Shown here in pieces: positions 22,395 to 33,238 of a stretch of 64,000 nt of DNA. Where the stretch lies: positions 25,693,904 to 25,757,903 of the forward strand of contig CM042014.1 of the NCBI GenBank assembly GCA_023525715.1, given 5' to 3'. Both the position numbers and the translations under genes were made by a program. Source of the stretch: Cichorium intybus. Taxonomy: Eukaryota; Streptophyta; Magnoliopsida; Asterales; Asteraceae. The notes beneath the pieces are model-generated. The model ran no database searches and was not told the DNA's origin. It saw nothing but the letters and a program-made list of their open reading frames with translations. Each line of letters starts with the position of its first letter. Position 1 is the stretch's first letter.

Positions 22395-23330
22395 TATCAT
22401 CTGTTAATCCTATGCGCCGTGCATGCTGATAGTGCTTAACCCTACTCAGAGCCTTTGTCAAGGGATCTACAGGATTATCTTCTGATGATACCCTCTTCAC
22501 TATGAGGTGACCTTCTTATATCTTATGTAGTGGTACTTTTTGTCGATGTGTCTGGACTTTCCATGATCTCTCGGTTCCTTTGTCAAAGCAACCACTCCTT
22601 CGTTATCGCAGAACAATTCCACAGGCTCCTGAATACTCGGGACTACTCCAAGGTCACCGATGAAGTTCTTCAGCCAAGCCGGTTCCTTTGCCGCTTCTCT
22701 CACTGCGATGTACTCTGATTCGCACGTTGAATCAGCCACCGTCTCTTGCTTGGAACTTTTCCAAGTCACTGCTCCCCCATTTAACAGGAATACCCAGCCT
22801 GACTGAGACCGACCGTTGTCTCTATCTGTCTGAAAGCTGGCATCAGTATACCCGTCAACTCTCAAGGTATCACTGCCACCAAGGACTAAGACAAAGTTCT
22901 TCGTCTTGCGCAGATACTTGAGTATGTTTTTGACCGCTGTCTAATGTGCCATACCAGGGTTTCCCTGGTATCGACTGACCATGCTCAAGGCAAAGGCCAC
23001 GTCGGGACGAGTACACGTCATGGCATACATGATCGACCCCACAGCCGAAGCATAAGGTACCCGACTCATGTCCACAATTTCCTCGTCTGTACTTGGACTT
23101 TGAGTCTTACTCAGCTTAGCATTACTTTGCATTGGTAGCTCTCCCTTCTTGGAATTTTCCATACTAAATCTTTTCAGTACCTTTTCCAAGTATGTGCTCT
23201 GACTAAGTCCAATTAGTCTCTTCTTCCTATCTCTCAATATTCTTATCCCGAGAATATAGGCTGCCTCTCCTAGGTCTTTCATGGCGAAACACTTCCCGGG
23301 CCAAGACTTGACATCTTGCAGAGTCGGAAC
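22395..23330 (-). pseudogene. Copia reverse transcriptase C-terminus and RNase H, broken
   Basis: Continuation of the polyprotein whose main part is at 27110-29767. 23330-22941 encodes the RT thumb region (KSWPGKCFAMKDLGEAAYIL ... TRPDVAFALSMVSRY). A TAG at about 22938 replaces an expected Trp (G-to-A). 22865-22500 encodes RNase H with DGYTDASF, SGWVF, KQETVADSTCESEYIA and FCDNEG motifs. After IRYK the frame shifts; GHLIVKRVSSEDNPVDPLT and a LTKALSRVKHYQHARR-like tail continue in another frame to about 22395. Confidence 0.88.
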
Positions 23331-24084
23331 TGAAGGGTTTCTATGCAATCAATGAACACAAAAATTCCTATGGTTCACATGCAACCCTAATATTGATCTA
23401 TGTTTTCTTCTATGAAGATTAGAACTAAAAACCTAAAGGATACAATTCAATTCTAAAGATGAATTAGGAAAACCAACCTTTGATCTTATGATCCTTTCAA
23501 GCAGCAGCAAAAGTATCCTGCCTCAAATGCAAGTCACACCCAAGTGATGGAAGAATCAGTCCAGCAGAGTAACACACAGAGAGAGATGGCGTGAGTAATG
23601 AGGTGCCAAGGGGTTCCTTTTATAGCCTCCTAGTGTTACACCTGAAACCCTAAGGAGCCTCCAACTGGACAAGGCTTTTGACCACTTGGACCAGGCTTAC
23701 CAAATCCCTAATTATGGTTTCACCAATCCCTAGAGGAGCCTCCAGGGTGACGCCATTTTAGCCCCTGGTTTTACCTGGACAGTTATTTAACTATTGAATA
23801 AATGCCAAACCAGTCCCTACACCTTTTAATTAATTAATTTAATCTCTAAATTAAATCCAATTAATTCTAGATTAAATCTCAATTAATTAATATAGTTTCT
23901 AATTAATATATTAACACTTAAATATATTAATTAACCATATATATTTTTCTATTGATTTATTATACAAATAATAAATCAACTATTCTCTCTACTGAACTAT
24001 ATATCTATCCTCCATCTATGAGGGAAACCCAAATGGACTTTGCTTTTATTCATAAGATAAATACAATTATAAGTCATGGCTTAG
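23331..24084 (-). repeat. Diverged copia-type LTR fragment
   Basis: Starts TGAAGGGTTTCTATGC and runs parallel to the copia LTRs (shared CATGCAACC, ATCTATGTTTTCTTCTA, CTTATAAGTCATGGCTTAG phrases) with strong divergence, so it is a related family. It lies exactly where the RT frame is interrupted and lacks the terminal CACCTAATCCAACA, being abutted by a gypsy LTR at 24085. Confidence 0.75.
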
Positions 24085-26052
24085 TGTAAGACCCATTTTC
24101 ATTTTAAGATGCTTACTAAGGTAAGTATAGTTATTACCTTATAGTCGGTGTTGTCTTACATATGAGTTATTTAGAGATGTGTTAATCTAAAGTTATAATT
24201 AGCCTAATCAAGTTGTAGAACTTTTCCTTAGCTTTCTAAGCATATAAGGATTGTTAAAAACGGATAAGAAACGAGAAAGTTACGATCGAAAAACTAAGTG
24301 AAATTCCAAACTCACACGGGGCGTGCAGATTTCACACGGGGCGTGTGAAATCCTGCAGTAAGCCTTTCCAGAATCACACGGGGTCGTGTAGATTTTACAC
24401 GGGGCATGTGAAATCCTGCAGAAGCAAACAATAGAAGCGGTGGAATCACACGGGTCGTGTAGATTTCACACGGCCACACGGGGCGTGTGACGCGCGCAGA
24501 ACACTTTTTAAAGTCAAATTTCTTTCATTTTTGGGAAAACCCACTTCGTCCAAAACCTCTCCAAAACCCTAGAAACTTAATCCTAAACCTCTAAAATCGA
24601 AATTGAAGTCCATAATTCAAGAATTGAAGCTAGGATTTGATTCCTTACGGTTGAAAGCTAAAGCTAGACAGGAACACACACGAGGTTCAGGAGTTCCACA
24701 TATCGACTCAACTTCAGCTAAAGCTAGACAGGAACACACACGAGGTTCGGGAGTTCCACATATCGACTCAACTTCAGGTGAGTGATTTCTTCGTTTTGGG
24801 GGTTTTGAAACCCTAGTTTTGATTTCAGTGTTTTAGCTATATATTGTTATATATGTTGTTAATAGATTGTTAGTGGATGCATTTAGAGTTATTGGTGAGA
24901 GTATTGTTGAGTTTCTATGGTTGAATGAGTAGAACCGCGGATTTGGGGGTTTCGGTAAATATAGAGTTGATATTTACCGTTTATACTCCTTTTTCCTCTT
25001 TTGATTTGTACATCTTTGAGATAGATGTTGTTGAAATGATTGTGGATGTTGGAAAATTGATTTAGACTATGGTGATATAACCATGTCTAGTGAATAGGAG
25101 CCCGATACGCGTAATTTGGGGGTTCCAAATACTGAGTTGACATCAGGTGAGTAACTATAATTCATTCTTATGATTAAATTGTGAATTTACAGGTTACTAT
25201 TGATTTTAAATTGGTTGAGATAGCCAAGTTATAATTGAGAAACATGTGATTTAACATACGAGAATGAGATTTTGAGTGTGATTTAATGCACGATTGAGAT
25301 TATGTTTGTATGAGAAATAGGAGTCATATCTTGTTGTAGGTAATACATATGTATATACGTGTGTGTTATATTGATATTGAAATAAATTAGAGTCAAAATG
25401 GTTTTGTTACCGGTGGATAACAAGAGATGAGTTGGATTTCATATCGAGTATAAGAGTAGAGTATATGATGTAGCGGTAAGTTAAAGAGTCTTTGAGTTTG
25501 ATTGCTACAACCATGATGGGTGTTATAGTTGAGTATAATTGATGGTGAAATGAGTATATGCGAGTGTGTGTGTGTAATTGAGTTTATGAGTAGTATCACT
25601 TGTGATACTTATTATTGATTTGATATTATTACTAATTAGCTGGTGTTTGTAAAGCTAATATGTTAGTAGATTTCAGAGTTGAGAGAAGATGGATTTGCTA
25701 ATGAGATTAGCAAAAGAGAATGATGAGGATGTTATTGAGAAAGATTTATGGAGTGTGATTAAGATTACTCACTAAGCTTTATAAGCTTACACTTGAGTTG
25801 TTTGTTGTTTTGCAGGTATATGTAGCAGTGATAGGGGAAGGCATGTGATAAAGAGAGATGGACAACTCAGAGCATGTCCTTTAGTTGTGTTAGGTTTATT
25901 TGTAATGCCTGGTCAAATTTTAAGGACCTTTTGTGTAATTAATGTTTGATAACATCTTGTTTTTCCTGGGTTGAGTGCAAGTATACCCATTTTTAATGTA
26001 TAATTGTTTGCAAAATTTTGGGTGTACTTTGTATGAGAAACCGGGTGTTACA
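24085..26052 (+). repeat. Ty3/gypsy LTR, plus orientation (1968 bp)
   Basis: Begins TGTAAGACCC and ends GGGTGTTACA, immediately followed by an iMet primer site, so it is a 5' LTR. A block at about 24310-24490 carries repeated CACACGGGGCGTG-type palindromes, the same style as in the Athila-like LTRs. A 60-bp tandem duplication (24656-24715 and 24716-24775) ends at CAG/GTGAGT, a splice-donor-like sequence; a second such site lies near 25149. Confidence 0.85.
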
Positions 26053-26919
26053 AGTTGGTATCAGAGCATGGTTTAAGTGAACTAGGTCTTTGAGTATAGA
26101 GTCCTAGACTTGAACTGAATGAGGAGAGAACCCCTATCACATGCTTCAGAAAAGATACTGCTGCAGATTTTAGTTTATGAGTTAAGTATAACTTTTATGT
26201 TATATTTGTTATTGTTATATTCTGTGTGTGAATATAGATGTGGAGACAGACGAGGACGAGTTGATAAATCGGTCACATTCGGTTGGACCTACAGAGGATG
26301 ATGAGACGAGATTTTGGTTGATATGAGATATCAACTAATGAGAAGACAAGAACTTCAATTGATAATGAGATGTCAACTGAATACGAGATGAGATACTAAT
26401 TAAGATGAGATTCTGGCTAATGACGAGATTCCAACTGATGATGAGATAAGATCCCGGTTGAGGCGAAATTCCAACTAATGATGAGAAAGAGTATGAGCAT
26501 AAGCTGAGCATGAGCTAAAAGTTGAGACATGTGAGTGTAGCCGAGTACACTCAAGAGTTGAGATTCGAAGTATGCAAGTTTCAACTAGTGAGAAAACAAG
26601 ATTTTGTTGCTATGAGGTATGTAAGTAAATATGGTAGTTGTAATGAGTTATATGTGTTTAATTGTTGATAATACTTGTAGTAGAATATGTGTGAAATGTT
26701 TGGACACATAAAAGATCAATTGAGATTACATGTGTTAGAGAATTGTGGTTATAAAGTGTAGTAATTGTATATAACTGAGATTATAAGTGGTTGCTTGACG
26801 AGTACTTAACAACCATAGAGAAGTGTGTATAAAGAGTATATACATGGTAAAAATATATATAAATTTTGATATTGTATATATAGTGTTTGTTGTTTCACAG
26901 ATGTGACGAGACTTCTATG
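26053..26919 (+). other. Truncated gypsy internal region with primer site
   Basis: TGGTATCAGAGC at 26056-26067 is the iMet primer-binding site. The following 850 bp holds no gag or pol. 26290-26500 is an imperfect short repeat of phrases like GATGAGAT and GAGATTCCAACT. No second LTR of this element is found, so it is a remnant. Confidence 0.7.
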
Positions 26920-26922
26920 TAC

Positions 26923-27080
26923 GAGTAAATGTGGTTGAGACCACATATTCTGTGGGACCACATATCGAGTAAATGTGGTTGAGACCACATATTCTGTGGG
27001 ACCACATATCGAGTAAAAGTGGTTGAGACCACATATTCTGTGGGACCACATATCGAGTAAATGTGGTTGAGACCACATAT
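26923..27080 (+). repeat. 44-bp minisatellite, about 3.6 copies, hairpin-forming
   Basis: Units start GAGTAAATGTGGTTGAGACC and contain the complementary halves TGTGGT and ACCACA twice, so each unit can fold. The last unit runs directly into a 41-bp copy of copia RT sequence. Confidence 0.9.
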
Positions 27081-27119
27081 TCATGTAAACATCCTCAGTC
27101 AACTTCCCATTAAGGAAAG
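27079..27119 (-). repeat. 41-bp duplicated piece of copia RT at an insertion junction
   Basis: Exact copy of 27353-27393, the RT segment coding for AFLNGKLTEDVYMN. It is placed at the right junction of the composite insertion, where it puts a frame-ending TAA into the RT ORF. Confidence 0.9.
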
Positions 27120-29767
27120 TCGTTTCCCATGAGCAGTATGTCATCTACATACAACACCAGGAAAGTGACTATACTCCCACTAGCTTTGACATATACGCAA
27201 GACTCATCCTCGCTCCTAGAGAAACCAAATTCTTTGACTTTCTCGTGGAAACAAAGATTCCAGCTGCGAGAAGCTTGTTTTAATCCATAGATGGATTTTT
27301 CAAGCTTACACACTTTTTCAGGATACTTTGCATCAACAAAACCCTCTGGCTGATTCATGTAAACATCCTCAGTCAACTTCCCATTAAGGAAAGCGGTCTT
27401 GACGTCCATCTGCCAAATTTCATAGTCATGAAATGCAGCTATGGCCAGCATAATCCTGATTGACTTTATCTTAGCCACTGGTGAGAAGGTCTCATCATAG
27501 TCAATCCCTAGGGTTTGAGTAAAGCCCTTCGCAACCAGTCTTGCTTTGAAAGTGTGTACCTTTCTGTCCATGTCGGTCTTTTTCTTGAAGATCCATTTGC
27601 ACCCGACTGACTTTCGACCCGGTACATTGTCAACCAAGTTCCAAACTTGATTGTCATACATGGACTTGATCTCGATGTCCATTGCCTCTTTCCACTTGGC
27701 AGACTCAGGGCCCGCCACCGCTTCCTGGTAGTTAGCAGGTTCATCCAAATTTATCAGTGTCCTATCACTGACAAACGTATCTCCATCCGTAGTTATATGG
27801 AATCCATAAAACTTGGGTGGCATGCTAACTCTACTAGAGCGTCTAAGAGGTAAGGATATGTCAGTCGGACCAACAGGAACTTCTTCCTCTTGTTGGTTGC
27901 TAGTTTCTCCTAAGGTTGCTTTGTCGGGTAACTCTTGAATTTCTTCAAGGTCAATGGTACTCCCACTGTCCTCTTTGAATATGAGTTCTCTCTCTCTCTC
28001 TCGAAATAATCCCCGTCTCGCTACAAAGACCACGTCCTCGCTTGGTCTGTAGAACAGGTATCCAAAGGACTGTTTGGGATATCCAATGAAAAAACATTTC
28101 TCGCTTCTCTCTGCGAGTTTATCGTGAGTCTCTCGTCTAACTAAAGCCTCACAACCCCAGACTTTGATATGTGCTAACGAGGGAACTTTCCCCGTCCACA
28201 TCTCATGAGGTGTTTTAGCAACCTTCTTAGTAGGGACAAGATTTAGGATGTGGGCGGCAGTCTCTAAGGCATACCCCCAGAAGTGAATGGGAAGTGAAGC
28301 TCGACTCATCATGGAACGAACCATGTCTAACAAGGTTCGGTTACGTCTCTCGGCAACACCATTCAACTGTGGTGTCTGAGGAGGCGATAACTGTGAAACT
28401 ATTCCACATTCCTTCAGATAGTCTAGGAACTCGATACTAAGATACTCTCCGCCTTTGTCGGACCTGTGCATCTTTATCTTCCTGCCCAATTGATTCTCTA
28501 CTTCATTTTTGAACTCTTTGAACTTTTCAAAGGTGTCTGACTTGTGTTTGATTAAGTAGATATATCCGTATCTACTAAAATCATCAGTGAAGGTCACGTA
28601 GAACCGTGTGCCGTCTTTTGTGGTAGATCTGAAGGGACCACACACATCTGTGTGTATGATGTCCAAACGACCTTCACCTCTTTCAAAGGAACCCTTGAAA
28701 GGTGATTTTGTCATCTTGCCCAAAAGACAAGATTCGCATACATCATCCGACTTGAGGTCGAATGATTCCAACACTCCATCCTTTTGGAGTTGGGCGATGC
28801 GTTTATTGTTAATGTGCCCAAGACGACAGTGCCACAAGCACGCCTTTTCTACACCACTAGAAGAATCAATAAAGTTTACACTATGACCTAAATTGTCTAC
28901 ACATTGCACAGTTTCATACACACCATCACAAGGTAAAGCAGTAAATACAGAAATGCCATTTTGAAAAACAGAAATAGAACCATTACTATTATCAAACGAA
29001 AACTGTAAACCTTGTTTAAACAATGCATGAAATGAAATAATATTCCTTGCCATTTCTGGCGAATAGCAACAATTTAAAAGTTTTAAACAAACACCACTAC
29101 TGAGCACTAAACTATAAGTCCCGATCTTGGTCACATGCGACGATATCCTATTCCCCATGATCAGGTTGAGTCTACTGTGCTCCACCTCCCTGCTTTCCCT
29201 TAGGCCCTGCAAATCAGAACAAATGTGAAAACCACATCCTGTATCAAGGACCCAAGAACTGGAAGATGGTGAGTTTTTAAAGATAGTGTAAATACCTGCT
29301 GAAGACGACTTGACTTTGCCATCCTTCAAATCTTGCAGGTATGTAGGGCAGCTTCTCTTCCAATGGCCCCGTGCTTTGCAATAGAAGCATTCAGCTTCCT
29401 TAGGGTTGGCATTGTGAGGAATGCCAGAAGTCTTGGGCTTAGTCCCACTGCTGGATGACCCAACATGGACTTTTTCCCTCCAATTCTGCTTGTGAGGGCC
29501 CTTTCTCTTCTTCCCCTTTCCACCAGTAATAGCCAGGACGACTTCATTAGCAGCGGGTACACTTTTACCCTTCATTCCGTCCTTAGCGGTGCGAAGCATG
29601 CAATGCAGTTCGGCCAGAGTGGCCTGAGAATTGTTCAGATGATACGCCCGCGTGAACTGGTCATATGAACTAGGTAGAGAATTTAGCACTATGTCTACAG
29701 CTAAATCCTCGTGAACTGGCATCTCAAGCTTCCTAAGCCTTTCCACGTATCCTTGCATCCTCTGCAC
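27110..29767 (-). pseudogene. Copia gag-protease-integrase-RT, main part
   Basis: An 885-codon open stretch of the copia polyprotein. Gag nucleocapsid CCHC knuckle C127-C140. Protease DTG at 175-177. Integrase HHCC (H313, H318, C344, C347) and catalytic D374, D437, E473 with 35-residue spacing. GYPKQSFGYLFY integrase C-terminal motif near 562-573. RT about 690-882 with KARLVAKGFTQ and the catalytic YVDD at 873-876. The frame ends three residues after LLMGN, at the composite insertion; the remaining RT/RNase H is at 23330-22395. A CT microsatellite at about 27985-28002 encodes an Arg-Glu run. Upstream it is separated from gag N-terminus by one TAG. Confidence 0.95.
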
Positions 29768-29782
29768 ATGGTTACAGATAGA

Positions 29783-30142
29783 CTATCCATCCTTTGGCTT
29801 TGCATTGGTGAAAGCTTTGACTACCTCGTGCCTCTCTATGCGTTCCTGCTTGCGGAACTTTTCCGCCAGCTCTTTGTGCATTTCATAGGGCCAGTAGTCT
29901 TCATATATTCTTTGCAATTCGGGGTTCATTGTAGCTATCATGATGCAAGCCACTTTGGTTGCATCATCAGAATGTTTTGAGTACTGAGCGATTTCATCGG
30001 GAGTTGCAGTATCAGGGTCAATTTCAACTAGCTCGGTTTCCAGAACATACTCTTTATGTTCAAACCTTAGAGCCATCTTGATGTTACGGATCCAGTCATT
30101 ATAGTTGGTACCGTCCAACGTAACTTTGGAGCATAATGACAA
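29783..30142 (-). pseudogene. Copia gag N-terminal part
   Basis: Opens at the ATG 30142 with LDGTNYNDWIRNIKMAL, the copia gag start, and runs 119 codons to a TAG at 29783-29785. The sequence continues in frame into the 29767 stretch (SICNHVQRMQGYVERLRKLE), so this stop is a nonsense change inside one gag gene. Confidence 0.9.
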
Positions 30143-30655
30143 GATAGAGGTAACATTGGAGTTTGATTGGGGGTGGTTTGATCAGCAGAAGACAGCTATA
30201 AAAGAAGATAGTTTTAATTAGATATTAATAATGATCCTTATAATAACCCAATAATAATTATAAGGCTAGGATCCTATAATAACAATTTACAATCTCGAAG
30301 AGGGATGCCGTAATCAATATTGTAAATTTTTATAAGGTAGGCGAATGACGATTCAGCCAATTCCACCACGGAAAGATAATCATATTAAAATGGAATTCCT
30401 AGATTCTTTGAGATTTATTGAACTGTTCAATAGCATTTTTAATCTCGGATGTGCCCCACTGTTTGTGACTGGGATACCGAGGATCACAAACCGGGTGTGA
30501 ATAACCATGCAAATTAGCTTGGTACTCTCGGGGTCAGTTGTCATCTCTAATTGACGTGCCAGTAAACCACACACGCTCCATCAACAATGACAACACCCGG
30601 GAAACCCATTGCAACTCTTTATGAACCCCAATTGGCGTGCCGGTAAACCACACAC
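30143..30655 (-). other. Copia leader, proximal part, with gypsy target duplication
   Basis: Noncoding leader upstream of copia gag. Contains repeated phrases GTGCCGGTAAACCACACAC / GTGCCAGTAAACCACACAC (near 30559 and 30636). The last five bases CACAC (30651-30655) are the target duplication of the nested gypsy element. Confidence 0.75.
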
Positions 30656-33238
30656 TGTAACACCCGGCTTTTAAAACAAAACACCCCTGAAAAATTTTTC
30701 ATTTAAAACCAAGGTTTCAATACATAAAACCATAAAAAGGGGTATATTTTAACAAAAACGGGTACAAGTGTATCAAGGAGAATATATAATACCAATATCT
30801 CCTTTGAAGCCGGGCTGCTACTGACAGCATCTACAAGTCCCACTTCAAGAGTCACGGACTCTATCTTGTCCCCTATCAGTATCATGCTAACCTGCAGGGA
30901 CATTAACAAACGGTATGAGCTACAAAGCTCAGTGAGTAATCAAGTCTGCAAATAACGTATATCGAAATACAATAATATAATTCTCTGGATATCGAATCCA
31001 GAATCCTAGCCTTACTGGCTGACCGCATATATTCTAGGATTTCACATCCTAATCATATAGCCTTACAGGCTGAATCATAGTAACCTGTAATTAACAAGCC
31101 ACGTCAGTTATTTGCACATATAATCATATATAATCTTTTCTGTCCCATGTTTCTTAGTCACCATGGACTGCATCAATATCATGGCTATATAAGCCGCATC
31201 GTTTATCATGGCTATACAAGCCACACCAAAGCTTTTTCAGCATATAATTCATAGTCCAAAGACCGTACCTGTCTGGGTTCAACAACCCAGTATCGTAGCT
31301 ATGAGGCTGTACCATTTCCGTATAATCATATCGTAACCATATAGGCTGCACCAGTTGGATATAGCATCCAATATCATAGCCACGAGAGGCCGCACCATCG
31401 GTTATCAGTTTCTTTCACGAACAAATATGGCTCACGGGTTAGCCCGCTGTTGCCTTGGCTCACGGGTTAGCCCGCTGTTGCCTAGACTCACGGGTTAGCC
31501 CGCTGTTGTCTATATAAGTCTGGCTCATCAAATTAAACCATGGCTCACGGGTAAGCCCGCTGTTGCCTGAAATATGTGGCTCACGGGAAGATCCCGCTGT
31601 TGCCTAGACTCACGGCTGGTTCCGGTCTTGTCTATATAAGTAAATATATGGCTCACAGGAAAATCCCGCTGTTGCCTAGACTCACGGCTGGTCCCGGTCT
31701 TGTCTATATAAGTGTTATTGACTCACGGCTGGTTCCGGTCTTGTCAATAAAGGTTTGACTCACAGCTCCGTTCTTGTCTTTATCAGACTCACGGCTTATC
31801 TGGTATTGTCATCTTCATATATCTTCAAACTTGTCATTTTCGTCCCACAAGTCAATTTCAACCTGTAACAATTTAATCATCATATATCATATATGATATC
31901 AGTGAGATTACTCACCTGGATGCTAGTTGCATTTAAATCCCGGTTGTTTCTTGCCTTTGCGTGCACCATAACCATTTTGTCCCGTACCTATATAATCATT
32001 TATATACCAAATGATAATAGGTTAATAACCATTCCAATTAACTCTAATACAATAGAGTTCAATACAATATCATTATAAACAATGCTTAGTTAATAAACTT
32101 TCCGTTTACTAACTTTTTGTGAATTTTACTATTCACCGAGGCATTCGAATCGATCTATAGTGCCCCCGAGGGGTAGAAAACTCAACTTAATAATTTTCCC
32201 AAACTTTTCAGACCATAACGAGCCTATGGTCCAAATTTGAGCTAAAACGGACAAGCCAAACGAAAGTTAGCGAGTCGGAAGTCCCCTGCTTGGAGGCGCA
32301 CTGCGCCAGGAATCAGGCGCACTGCGCCTGGGCGCACCCCGCCCTGATCCTGGGCGCACTGCGCCCTGCGCCTGTGCAGAGCTCCTGGACAGTCGCGATT
32401 TATGCACTGTAGCAAGCAGTTTTGGACCATTAAGTCCTTAATCCAGTCCTTAATCGATTGGGGTTTGTTTCTAGGCTAAAACCTTATACTCTAACAAGGT
32501 TTTCAACCATTCAAAACAACTAAATCAAATCAAAATGAAGAATTAGGGTTCTTAGTTCCAAAACCCCAAAACTTCAAATTCATCAACAATAACAACCTAC
32601 TTCCATTTTCTTGAGTTAAGTCCTTTCTAACATGACTTAATGGAAGTAATAAGCCATTTAAACCACATAATTGTAACTGAAATGTACAAATTTCAGTTTC
32701 TATAAAACCAAACCAAGAACACTTCAAGAACTTGGTTAAAATCAAGTTTACTAACCTTTCAAGCCTAGGAATCATCAATTCCAATCCATAGTTCCAATTC
32801 CTTGCTTCAATCCTTCAAGATTTTCCAGAAATCTCTCTCAATTCTCTTCTCCCGTTGCTGCACAAATGAATGGTCAAAGAGAGAGTCAACTCTCTCCTAT
32901 TTATACCACAAAATTTTTCAATTTTGGTCCTAAAGTTCATTTTCTTGAACTTTGACCACAAGATCAAGTTTTATAACAATAAAACTTTCATTCTTTACAC
33001 ATTTGCCACTAACAACAATATTTTTACATAATTGGTCGTTGACTTGGTCAAATGACCAAATTACCCTTTTGCGGTAAAACGACCAAAAATCAATTTATAT
33101 AACATTTTAAGTTCAAAACTCAAAATATTATTTCAACCCAAATACTTTTCTGTCCAAAAGACCAATTTACCCTTCCAAGGTAAAATGACCATTTTACCCT
33201 TTTTATTATATTTATAAAAAGAGTGTCTCGGCGTTACA
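30656..33238 (-). repeat. 3' LTR of the nested gypsy element
   Basis: Contains a minisatellite at about 31427-31795 built from GGCTCACGGGTTAGCCCGCTG and the related GACTCACGGCTGGTTCCGG units with CTATATAAG spacers, a set of ATGGCTATATAAGCC-like repeats (about 31160-31400), and a GC palindrome cluster at 32296-32372 (GGCGCACTGCGCC repeats). Confidence 0.95.

Noticed and set aside
31427..31795. CRISPR-like regular repeats
   Set aside because: Units are variable, tandem and inside a plant LTR; there are no unique spacers or cas genes.
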